A DNA stretch of 64,000 nt from Paenibacillus sp. 32352. GTDB lineage: Bacteria; Bacillota; Bacilli; Paenibacillales; NBRC-103111. The first letter of the stretch is position 1. Each line of letters opens with the position of its first letter. Positions 1-7,767 of the stretch are shown one piece after another. The notes under the pieces are model-generated. The model had not been told where the DNA came from, did no database searches, and was given only the letters and a program-made list of their open reading frames with translations. The position numbers were made by a program, and so were the translations under genes. The DNA is taken from NCBI RefSeq assembly GCF_002042965.1, contig NZ_MZNT01000010.1, positions 248,001 to 312,000 of the forward strand. Direction: 5' to 3'.

Positions 1-673
1 ACCAAGTCGAACCCGGAAAATTACTTGCGGTAGCCGCTTCATTAGCGTCGTTCCACGGTGATGTGGCAACCTGTCCAATCAGCTTCCAGGTAGCTCCCTT
101 ATCTGTAGAGTAAGTGGCCAGAATACGGTTGTTATGGACACCTGTGGCAATTCTTTCATTGTTTGTCGGGCTGCCCGCCGCAAACGGATTAAATTGATAT
201 TCATCGTTGGTCAAAGCATACCAGTACCCTGTGTCCGGATCAATCCAGACGCCGATTCCATCGTTGTGATCATCCTGATAAGGCGTTGGAATGCCGTAGG
301 TTTGGTCGATCTTGTAATTGATGGTCCCTGGCCTGTTCCAGTATGAATTATAAGTGGTGGCATTGCCCCAGTTAGTATTCAATGTGCCTAAATCCGTATT
401 GGTATTGTACTTGATCCAGGAGCCTCCGCTATCCGACTGCTCATAGTTGGAAACCGAATACATCCAATGAAAATCTCCGTCCTGGTCAACGAACGCAGAG
501 CCGGCTATATCCGCCTTGCCTGAAGTGAGACTGGGAACAGCCGTATGTTGCACATAGGTCGGGAATGTTTCCGTCCCGGCATAAGCAGCGGGTCCCCCTC
601 CCAATGCTTGAACCATCAGAAGTGCCGGAATTCCCATTCGAGCTGCCAGCTTCACGGATTTATTCATGCGCAT
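1..673 (-). CDS. Secreted propeller-like protein, N-terminal part
   Basis: The frame runs off the left edge, so only about 224 N-terminal residues are visible. The start is the ATG at 673, with AGGAGG at 681-686 seven bases upstream. A basic N-terminus (MRMNKSVKLAARMG) and a hydrophobic stretch ending near AYAG form a probable Sec signal peptide. The mature part has short aromatic strand motifs (FVDQDGDFHWMYSVSN, GVWIDPDTGYWYALTNDEY, RILATYSTDKGATWKLIG). They resemble repeats of five-bladed propeller glycosidases or BNR/sialidase-like proteins. It lies 198 bases after the GH95-like gene on the same strand, so it may be the extracellular partner of that transport cassette. No family can be fixed from the visible part. 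Confidence 0.75.
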   Translation of the reverse strand, partial: MRMNKSVKLAARMGIPALLMVQALGGGPAAYAGTETFPTYVQHTAVPSLTSGKADIAGSAFVDQDGDFHWMYSVSNYEQSDSGGSWIKYNTNTDLGTLNTNWGNATTYNSYWNRPGTINYKIDQTYGIPTPYQDDHNDGIGVWIDPDTGYWYALTNDEYQFNPFAAGSPTNNERIATGVHNNRILATYSTDKGATWKLIGQVATSPWNDANEAATASNFPGSTW

Positions 674-871
674 GCTATTACCTCCTGATATAGGATTTGG
701 GATAACCCTTGGCTTCCTTCCGTTCCACTCTCGGTGTCTGCTTTAATGCCACCTCCTTGATGTGCAAGTTCTTCTGGTTGTCCGGGTTGTTCTGTTTTTA
801 AAAGCTCACGGATGAAACCGGATATTCCCCGGCGCTTTGAAGCTCCACATCCCCCCTTTCCATGTCTCCAA

Positions 872-3800
872 TTACAAGTAAGTGTAATTTTTATTAATCA
901 CCATCACGTTCACTCTCCACGGGAAGCCCTCACATGCTCGGAATCGGAAGGTCACGTACCCGTCCTTTTTCTGAATGAGCGGAATGATATCCGTCGCGTA
1001 TTCGCCAGCCTTCAGAACTTTTTCCGTCCTCCATAGCCATTGCCCCGGGATTTCAAGTACTGTACAAGACGGTGCCGCTGCGTCCCCGGACACAATCAGC
1101 AGATCGTACGTTCCCTTCGGCAGCTCGATGATCAATGCCGCTTCCTCCATCCCGCCGACGAAATCCCGGCGAAGCAAGTCCGGCTCTCCCTGGTCTATCG
1201 CCGTGACCTTATCTGCGCTCTCCCAGCCTATTCCGCTGCGAGGCGTAAAGACGGTATCCGGCGTCAATTTGCGAAACGTTTGACCGAGTACCCCCTCCAC
1301 ATGAACCTGGCGGGGTAACGCCCTGTTATAGTCTTTGGCCAGAGACTCCGGCTCGACTCCGAAATCGAGCCGATAGGCAGCCAGCCTCGACTCCCGATGA
1401 TTTCCGGCATAATAGTCGAACGTGAAATGGTCGAGCAGCCGGTAGTGATGGGTGTCCCGGTCTTTGCCGAGAAACACTCTCCGCTGCGTGTGGGCTTCGT
1501 GAACTCGCGGACGGCAGCCTCTATCGTCGGTATTCTCAGTCACCTTCATAACCCAAGCTGTCCAATCGGATGGGAATGCATCGGCCTGTGAATAGATGAT
1601 GTACTGGCCGCCTTGTACTGTATCGAAATGCAGATGCCCGTCTGTATGGACATGATCCACTACCATCCTCTTCGTCCCGGCAGCCTTTGCGACGACGATG
1701 TTCTCCTCCTTGGCGAACGGGCTGCGAAGCCTAACGCTGCCGCCTGCCCGGCTTCGAATGACAATCCAGGCTGTTCGGCCGTCCTGCATCCTGGCGCTGA
1801 CTTCGAACCCGCCTACGGCAAGCAGTCCCCGGAACTCGCAATCGCTCCATTTCCCGTAATGGCGCGTTCTCTCTCCGGCATGGTGATCGTACAAGCCAAC
1901 TGTCCGCTCCGGCTCAATCTCTCCTTTCGGAACCGCCGGAAACACCTCGATCACGCCGTCGTAGCTTTGCAGCAGCATTTCGTTCACGGCGGCGACGATC
2001 TCACCGGAAGCCTCCATCATGTGCGGATGGTACAGCGGCTCATTCGTAATGTTGCAGTAATTCATCCACCGCTCCGTCTCTTCCGCGAACAATCCGTTGC
2101 ATCGAAGCGACAGGTCGATACCCTGCTCATACAGCAGCCGCAGCGCCGTATCTCCCTTACCCAGCCGGGAGGCGGCACAGGACAGCCAGCCGAACTGGAA
2201 CATGCCGAATTCCGTTTGCTCCTCGGCATAGCGAAGCGTGTTTGCCGCCCTCTGCCGGAGAGTGGCTTCACTGTGCCGATTGAGTTCTCCGATCGGATAA
2301 ATCGGCATCAACAGCGACGGATGCCTCAGATGGAGGTCGACCGGCGCCCATTCGGAATCGCGCAGCACATCGCCGTAACGTGCGGACACCCCGCATGGGT
2401 ATGGGGCGAGCCGGCTTACGATCTCCTTCCATCGGTTCCGATCCTCCTCAGCCTCGCCAAGCCGTTCGTTCGCCTCTGCGGCGATTTGAAGCAAATACTT
2501 GACCGATGCCAGCGTGCACGTCGAGTTTCGCGTCAGCGGCCCCTGCTCCGGTGAAATATCCGGATACACCTCATACAGCCCTTTGCCGGCATCATACTGC
2601 AAATATCCTTCGAAGAACCGCGCAATCCGCTGCAGCAGCGGATACGCCTTCTCCCGCAAAAAGTCCTCATCCATGCCGAACCGGTAATAATCCCACACAA
2701 ACTGCGCACACCACGGCCAAATACTGAAATACAGCGCGTGCGGGTAATCCCCGGCGATGCCGTCCAGTCCGTAAAATTGCGCCGCCATCCTCTCGGCTTG
2801 ATGGGCGTAGGAAAGCAGCCCTTCGTTGAAAACTTCTGCAATCTCCAGATGATTCGCTGTATACAACGGCCAGAAGGCCGCCTGAATGTTGACGTCCCAG
2901 TACCACATGCTGCCCCATTTGGCCGGCTGCTTGATGTCCCACAAGCCGTTGAGTCCGCAGGCTTGCTCGGGCATCAAGCCCTCCTTGCCGCTGCTGCAGG
3001 CGATGGCATACAGATTGATATGCCATAAATCCTGAAGCAGCTTGTCGGGCAGCGTCACAGATGAACGCTGCCAAAAGCTTCGCCAATGCTCCCGATGATG
3101 CGCTGTTATATCCGCAACCTGATCGGCGGACATATGCAGCCTCTGCAAAGCGGTATGCAGCAGGTCGTCCGTCTGCTGCTCCGTCACCACCGTCGTAAGG
3201 AGCGTCAGGCATTCCCCCGCATCGCGGAGCCGTATGCGGGCGCCATCGTAAGGCCCCTCCATACTCCCCTTCGCTCCGACCAGCTTCGTCATGACGATGA
3301 ACGAAAACGGGCGATGCCGCTCCTTGTCCTCCCCATCAGGGTAAAAGGAGCCTATATAGTAAAATATTGACTCATCAAACTGATGATAAGTCACACCCAT
3401 ATCCACATAGCGTCTTGCCGGGACTGTCAAAACGATCGAGTCTAATAAGGAGCCGGACGTCTGCCTGATTTCCGTCACGACATAATCCCCGCTCTGGGCC
3501 ACAATCGTATTCGCGTCAAGCCTTCGGCCTTCCTTCTCGATGTGCAGGTGCACCGCCGCCCTCTCTACATCGAGCTGCAAGGAGTATGAATCCGGCTCCT
3601 CCAACTCCATGGACGGATGCAAATGGAGCTCCCCCGTCGGATAATGGGAAGTACCACCGGGCGGCTTGCCGTATTTTCGGTACATGCTGTTGTCAGACAA
3701 GGCGTCGCCATACAGATACATCGGTTCCTTATCCGGATTGCGGTACATTTCCTCCGCTCTCTGCTTGAGCTCGTCGAAGGTACGGCCGTACTGCTGGCTA

Positions 3801-3991
3801 AAATCGGGGACTTCCTCCTGCAAATACTTCTTGCTGTATCGATGGAGCTTACGGTAATACACCTCATAATGATTGAGCGCGATCGTAAGCCGCTGCTCCT
3901 CGAAATAGAGCATGCCGCCAAAATGCCCGTTGCCGAGAGGCAAAGCCTCGTTCCACCCGCTCGGCGCATTGTCGAACGTAACCGTTGTCAC
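872..3991 (-). CDS. GH95-like glycoside hydrolase, probably cytoplasmic
   Basis: 1039 residues with no signal peptide. The N-terminus has the GH95 hallmark ALPLGNGHFGG (residues 16-26). The (alpha/alpha)6 barrel follows, with GLNGLW at 346-351, WGSMWYWDVN at 359-368 and LRHPSLLMPIYP near 556-567. The family's C-terminal signature is visible as NEMLLQSYDG and FPAVP at 670-688. GH95 enzymes remove alpha-L-fucose or alpha-L-galactose from oligosaccharides. Two usually conserved stretches are altered: the region where QxDGNFGG is expected reads MMEASGE (about 658-664), and the NxxMNYWP stretch reads VNIQAAFWP. About 300 extra residues follow as probable beta domains. It lies 12 bp after the second permease in the same operon, so the substrate is probably the imported sugar. 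Family assignment is good; specificity is open. Confidence 0.8.
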   Translation of the reverse strand: MTTVTFDNAPSGWNEALPLGNGHFGGMLYFEEQRLTIALNHYEVYYRKLHRYSKKYLQEEVPDFSQQYGRTFDELKQRAEEMYRNPDKEPMYLYGDALSDNSMYRKYGKPPGGTSHYPTGELHLHPSMELEEPDSYSLQLDVERAAVHLHIEKEGRRLDANTIVAQSGDYVVTEIRQTSGSLLDSIVLTVPARRYVDMGVTYHQFDESIFYYIGSFYPDGEDKERHRPFSFIVMTKLVGAKGSMEGPYDGARIRLRDAGECLTLLTTVVTEQQTDDLLHTALQRLHMSADQVADITAHHREHWRSFWQRSSVTLPDKLLQDLWHINLYAIACSSGKEGLMPEQACGLNGLWDIKQPAKWGSMWYWDVNIQAAFWPLYTANHLEIAEVFNEGLLSYAHQAERMAAQFYGLDGIAGDYPHALYFSIWPWCAQFVWDYYRFGMDEDFLREKAYPLLQRIARFFEGYLQYDAGKGLYEVYPDISPEQGPLTRNSTCTLASVKYLLQIAAEANERLGEAEEDRNRWKEIVSRLAPYPCGVSARYGDVLRDSEWAPVDLHLRHPSLLMPIYPIGELNRHSEATLRQRAANTLRYAEEQTEFGMFQFGWLSCAASRLGKGDTALRLLYEQGIDLSLRCNGLFAEETERWMNYCNITNEPLYHPHMMEASGEIVAAVNEMLLQSYDGVIEVFPAVPKGEIEPERTVGLYDHHAGERTRHYGKWSDCEFRGLLAVGGFEVSARMQDGRTAWIVIRSRAGGSVRLRSPFAKEENIVVAKAAGTKRMVVDHVHTDGHLHFDTVQGGQYIIYSQADAFPSDWTAWVMKVTENTDDRGCRPRVHEAHTQRRVFLGKDRDTHHYRLLDHFTFDYYAGNHRESRLAAYRLDFGVEPESLAKDYNRALPRQVHVEGVLGQTFRKLTPDTVFTPRSGIGWESADKVTAIDQGEPDLLRRDFVGGMEEAALIIELPKGTYDLLIVSGDAAAPSCTVLEIPGQWLWRTEKVLKAGEYATDIIPLIQKKDGYVTFRFRACEGFPWRVNVMVINKNYTYL

Positions 3992-4003
3992 ACTAGGTTC
4001 CTC

Positions 4004-4879
4004 CTACCCTTTGATCGCCCCGATCATGACGCCTTTCACGAAATACTTTTGCAGGAACGGATACAAACAAATGATCGGCAGCGTCGAAACGATGATCGTC
4101 GCGTATTTGATCGTTTCCCCGATAGCATATTTATCGTCGCTGGCCGAACCGGTCATCATCGAATCGGTGCTGTTGGCGATCAAGATATCGCGAAGCACGA
4201 GCTGCAGCGGGTACTTCTCGCTATTCCGCAAATAAACGAGCGCGCTGAAATAAGAGTTCCAGTGGCCCACCGCATACCACAAAATCATCACGGCGATGAC
4301 GGGCATCGACAGCGGAATGACGATGCGGAATAAAATCGTCCAATCACCGGCGCCGTCCATTCGAGCCGACTCCTCCAGACTGACCGGAACGCCCTGGAAC
4401 GAGGTTCGCATAATGATCATGTTGAACGTGTTGATGGCACCGGGAATCAGAAGCGCCCACATCGTGTTCATCATCCCGAGCTGATTGACCAGCAAATAAC
4501 TCGGAATTAAACCTCCGTTAAAGACCATCGTTACAACGATGAAGAACATGAGAATATGCTTGAAGTACAAGCCCGGCCTGGACAGCACATAGGCGCCGAT
4601 CGCCGTCATAACAAGGTTGATGGCCGTTCCTATGACCACATATAGCAGCGTGTTTTCATAGCCCTTGATGATCATCGGGTTGCTGAACACCGCTTTATAA
4701 GCCCCAAGATCGAAGCCTGCCGGACCCAGCAGCAGCCCGCGATTTTGCAAAAAAGACGTCGCTTCGCTGAATGAGGCGAATAACACGTATAAGAACGGAT
4801 AGAGCGTAACGATGCACAGACCGAGCATCAGGAGCGTGTTCAAATAGCCGAAGGCTCGTTCCCCCGCAGTTGGTTTCAT
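4004..4879 (-). CDS. Carbohydrate ABC permease, LplC/YtcP type
   Basis: Inner-membrane subunit of a CUT1-type sugar importer, about 291 residues with six predicted helices. The cytoplasmic loop that contacts the ATPase is seen as EESARMDGAGDW followed by IPLSMPV. The ATG at 4879 is preferred over the ATG at 4897 because AAGGAG (4887-4892) lies seven bases before it and overlaps the upstream stop. That arrangement implies translational coupling to the first permease. The C-terminus ends VKGVMIGAIKG, typical of this subfamily. No ATPase gene is in the operon, as is usual for these systems, which share an MsmX-type ATPase. Confidence 0.93.
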   Translation of the reverse strand: MKPTAGERAFGYLNTLLMLGLCIVTLYPFLYVLFASFSEATSFLQNRGLLLGPAGFDLGAYKAVFSNPMIIKGYENTLLYVVIGTAINLVMTAIGAYVLSRPGLYFKHILMFFIVVTMVFNGGLIPSYLLVNQLGMMNTMWALLIPGAINTFNMIIMRTSFQGVPVSLEESARMDGAGDWTILFRIVIPLSMPVIAVMILWYAVGHWNSYFSALVYLRNSEKYPLQLVLRDILIANSTDSMMTGSASDDKYAIGETIKYATIIVSTLPIICLYPFLQKYFVKGVMIGAIKG

Positions 4880-4890
4880 ATGCGTTCTCC

Positions 4891-5823
4891 TTACCAAAGT
4901 TTGTTCTCGCTGAGCCGCTTGGTGACGCTGTTGGCCGCCACGATCAGAATGAAGCTGACGACCGAGTTGAACAGACCGACGGCTGCGGTAAAGCTGTAGC
5001 TCGCCTCCAGCACCCCTTTGCGGTACACATACGTCGATATGACATCCGCCGTCGAGTATGTGAGGGGGTTATAGAGCAGCAGCACCTTTTCACTGCCGAC
5101 CGACAGCATGTTGCCCATCTGCAAAATAAACAAGATGGCAATCGTCGGCATAATGCCGGGAATCGTCACATGCAGCGTCTGCTTCCAGCGTCCCGCACCG
5201 TCCATCCGTGCCGCTTCATATAGGGTCGGGTCAATGGCGGCGATAGCGGCCAGATAAATAATCGAGCCCCAGCCAACGCCCTGCCAAATGCCGGAAGACA
5301 CGAATAGAAACCGGAACCAGCCGGCTTCCTTCAGAAAGTCGACCGGCTCGATGCCGAAGGTGCCAAGAATTTGGTTAATAAGGCCGGTGCGGCTTAGAAA
5401 ATCAATCATCATCCCGGCCACCACAACGATCGATATGAAGTGGGGCAAATAGGAGACCGTTTGCACGAACCGCTTAAATACGCTGTTGCGGATTTCATTC
5501 AGCAGCAGAGCCAGCACAATCGCCGCCGGAAAGCCGAACAGCAGCTCATAGATGTTGATCAGAATCGTGTTCTTGATCAACCGGCCGAAGTAGATTCCAT
5601 TGAAGAAGCTTTCAAAATGTTTAAAGCCGACCCATGGGCTTCCCCATATTCCTTTTGCCGGCTGGAAGTCCTTGAAGGCGATTTGCAGACCGTACATCGG
5701 CCCATAATGAAATATGACATAGTAAGCGATGACGGGAAGCGCCATCAAATAGATGGTCCAATGCCGCCTCCAATCGGCGCGTATCGTTTGCAGTGCAGTC
5801 GGGCTGCCGGAGCTTCTCGACAT
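4891..5823 (-). CDS. Carbohydrate ABC permease, LplB/YteP type
   Basis: 310 residues and six predicted membrane helices. It begins with a short basic segment and the family's conserved MALPVIAYYVIFHYGPMYG stretch near residue 32. The ATPase-docking EAA loop reads EAARMDGAGRWKQ followed by IPGIMPT. The protein ends NKLW, typical of LplB-type subunits. The start at 5823 is preceded by AAAGGTAGGG. It lies between the binding protein and the second permease and forms the heterodimeric channel with the latter. Substrate is not deducible from the permease; the neighbouring GH95-like enzyme suggests a branched or fucosylated plant oligosaccharide. Confidence 0.93.
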   Translation of the reverse strand: MSRSSGSPTALQTIRADWRRHWTIYLMALPVIAYYVIFHYGPMYGLQIAFKDFQPAKGIWGSPWVGFKHFESFFNGIYFGRLIKNTILINIYELLFGFPAAIVLALLLNEIRNSVFKRFVQTVSYLPHFISIVVVAGMMIDFLSRTGLINQILGTFGIEPVDFLKEAGWFRFLFVSSGIWQGVGWGSIIYLAAIAAIDPTLYEAARMDGAGRWKQTLHVTIPGIMPTIAILFILQMGNMLSVGSEKVLLLYNPLTYSTADVISTYVYRKGVLEASYSFTAAVGLFNSVVSFILIVAANSVTKRLSENKLW

Positions 5824-5908
5824 CGTTTGTCCCTACCTTTCTATCCGGGGATGCTGTATAGAGCTCGGGGAGCAGTCATTATAGACCCTCCCCACACCTG
5901 TCCCCGGT

Positions 5909-7522
5909 CTAGCGCTTATTGAAGCGTTCCAGCGCCGTTTGCTGAATTTTTGTGGCGTCATCGATGCCCATGCTTTGGATTTTTTTGACATACTGGTCGA
6001 AATTCGTGATAGGCTCCACACCCATAATGAATTTCAACAGCATTTCATCCTTGTACGTGTTGATATCCGTCATGATAGAGGCGAACTTGCTGCTCTCGTC
6101 CTGCGTCGGGGTGACGATTGGCATCTTGCGCTCAGCGGTCGCTTTCGACCAGATAGACAGCGCGTCCTTCTGCTGCGGCAGCGCGAGATATTGCAATTGG
6201 AAATTATCGTTCAGGACGAACGGCGCACTCCACGTCGCACGGGTATACTTGGCGATGGCTTGCTGAGAGCTGATGCCGTTCGTCGGGTTCAGCAATTCCG
6301 GCTTTAATACGGCTTTGCCGTTTTGCATCGTGTAGCTCTGGCCATCAATACCGTAGTTGAACAGCAATTCGCCCTTTTCGCCGTATGCATAATCCAGCCA
6401 TTTTACTGTTTCGATCGGATTCTTATCGCTTGTCGTAATAGCTGCGCCGATACCATTGAAGGCAAAATCCTTCTGCCCCCAAATCGCTTTCTCACCGGCC
6501 TTCAAGACCGGGTAAGGAGCGGCGGCAAGATTAAAGCTCGGGTCCTTATCCTTCATCAGACCGGCATACTTGCCGATGCCTCCGCCGTTAAAGGCCGCCG
6601 TTGCTCCGAGCAGGTTCGTTGTCATCTTGTTATCAAGCAGTTTGGCGTTCGGAGCCGCAAAATCTTTATCCAGCAGCCCTTCCTTATACCATTTGTTCAT
6701 TGTAATGAGAAAATCCTTAAATTCCGGCTGGATAGGGCCGAACTTCACTTTGCCGTTATCCTGGTAGAAGCTGTTATTAATGCCCCATGCGCCGAGGAAA
6801 GGAGCATCGGTGTTAAACAAGTCTTTATCGAGGTAAATGGGGATTTCGTCGGCTTTCCCGTTGCCGTTCGGGTCCTTCTCCTTAAACGCTTTCAAAACGG
6901 TATACCATTCATCGATCGTCGTTGGCATCTTCATTCCGACCTTGTCGAGCCAGTCCTGGCGAATCGCAGGCCCGAAAAAGACTCTGACCTTATCGTCTCC
7001 GCGAAGGAACGGGAACGCATAGAGGCTGCCGTTATCCGTCGTGATCTGCTTCTTCCAATCCGGATGATCGGCAAGCAGCTTCTTCAGGTTCGGCGCATAC
7101 TTATCGATCAGATCGTTCAGCTTGATAATCTTGTTATCCTGAATCGCCTTTTCGGGTCCGCCCGGATAATCATTCCATCCATATTCGATGACATCCGGCA
7201 GCTGATTCGAGGCAATCATCAGATTAAACTGCTCCTTCGCCTGAGCGGTATCGAGCGGCGGATGCTGGAACTCGACCTTTACTCCGGTTACTTTCTCCAG
7301 CTCCTTATACATCTCCATGTCGGCATACGTCTTCATCTGCGCCGCAGCTGCAGGATGGTTGGCTACCCAATAGGTCAAATGAGTCAGCTTCGCCGGCTGC
7401 GTATCTTTGCCGTCCTGTGGAGCTGCGGCAGGAGCCCCGTTTGATCCGCTGCATGCGGCGGCCGAAATGGCCATTGCAGAAATCGCCACGGCAGCGCTTG
7501 CCCGTTTTATTTGTTTGTTCAT
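5909..7522 (-). CDS. Sugar-binding lipoprotein, LplA/YtcQ type
   Basis: 537 residues, extracytoplasmic solute-binding protein family 1. The N-terminus is a lipoprotein signal: basic MNKQIKR, a hydrophobic core, and a lipobox ending SAAAC-SGS. A low-complexity linker follows. Family features include IRQDWLDKVGMKMPTTIDEW and the Ca-loop-like EKDPNGNGKADEIP. It captures an oligosaccharide outside the membrane and delivers it to the two permeases that follow directly. AGGGAGG precedes the ATG. As first gene of the operon after the terminator at 7740-7766, it is probably transcribed from a promoter in 7523-7739 controlled by the upstream membrane-bound AraC protein. I found no convincing -35/-10 pair there. 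Confidence 0.93.
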   Translation of the reverse strand: MNKQIKRASAAVAISAMAISAAACSGSNGAPAAAPQDGKDTQPAKLTHLTYWVANHPAAAAQMKTYADMEMYKELEKVTGVKVEFQHPPLDTAQAKEQFNLMIASNQLPDVIEYGWNDYPGGPEKAIQDNKIIKLNDLIDKYAPNLKKLLADHPDWKKQITTDNGSLYAFPFLRGDDKVRVFFGPAIRQDWLDKVGMKMPTTIDEWYTVLKAFKEKDPNGNGKADEIPIYLDKDLFNTDAPFLGAWGINNSFYQDNGKVKFGPIQPEFKDFLITMNKWYKEGLLDKDFAAPNAKLLDNKMTTNLLGATAAFNGGGIGKYAGLMKDKDPSFNLAAAPYPVLKAGEKAIWGQKDFAFNGIGAAITTSDKNPIETVKWLDYAYGEKGELLFNYGIDGQSYTMQNGKAVLKPELLNPTNGISSQQAIAKYTRATWSAPFVLNDNFQLQYLALPQQKDALSIWSKATAERKMPIVTPTQDESSKFASIMTDINTYKDEMLLKFIMGVEPITNFDQYVKKIQSMGIDDATKIQQTALERFNKR

Positions 7523-7739
7523 TCTCTTGCCTCCCTTGGATTCGTTCGTGGTTCATTCGGGCGGAAACCAATACTCGCCGTTTCAGCTTCCGGTTCCCAG
7601 TGTAAGTTCGGAAGCCCGGGTTTGCCTACTTTCTCCTTTTCACCTGCGTTGTATTTTCGTAAGAAAAGCAAGGTATGTGAAAACAAATCAGTCCTGCATG
7701 AAAAATCGTCAGTGTACTTAGACCTGCTGCTTCGGGATG

Positions 7740-7766
7740 AAAAAAGACAGTCTCCCTGAGACTGCC
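7740..7766 (-). terminator. Rho-independent terminator of the AraC-type regulator
   Basis: On the minus strand CAGTCTC (7758-7764) and GAGACTG (7748-7754) form a 7-bp stem with a 3-base loop, followed by TCTTTTTT. It begins two bases after the regulator's stop codon. It separates the regulator from the transport operon. Confidence 0.88.
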
Positions 7767-7767
7767 C

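Noticed and set aside
1613..2554. 313-codon plus-strand frame inside the GH95-like gene
   Set aside because: Shadow frame antisense to a well-supported gene; composition rich in Pro and Arg, no family signature.
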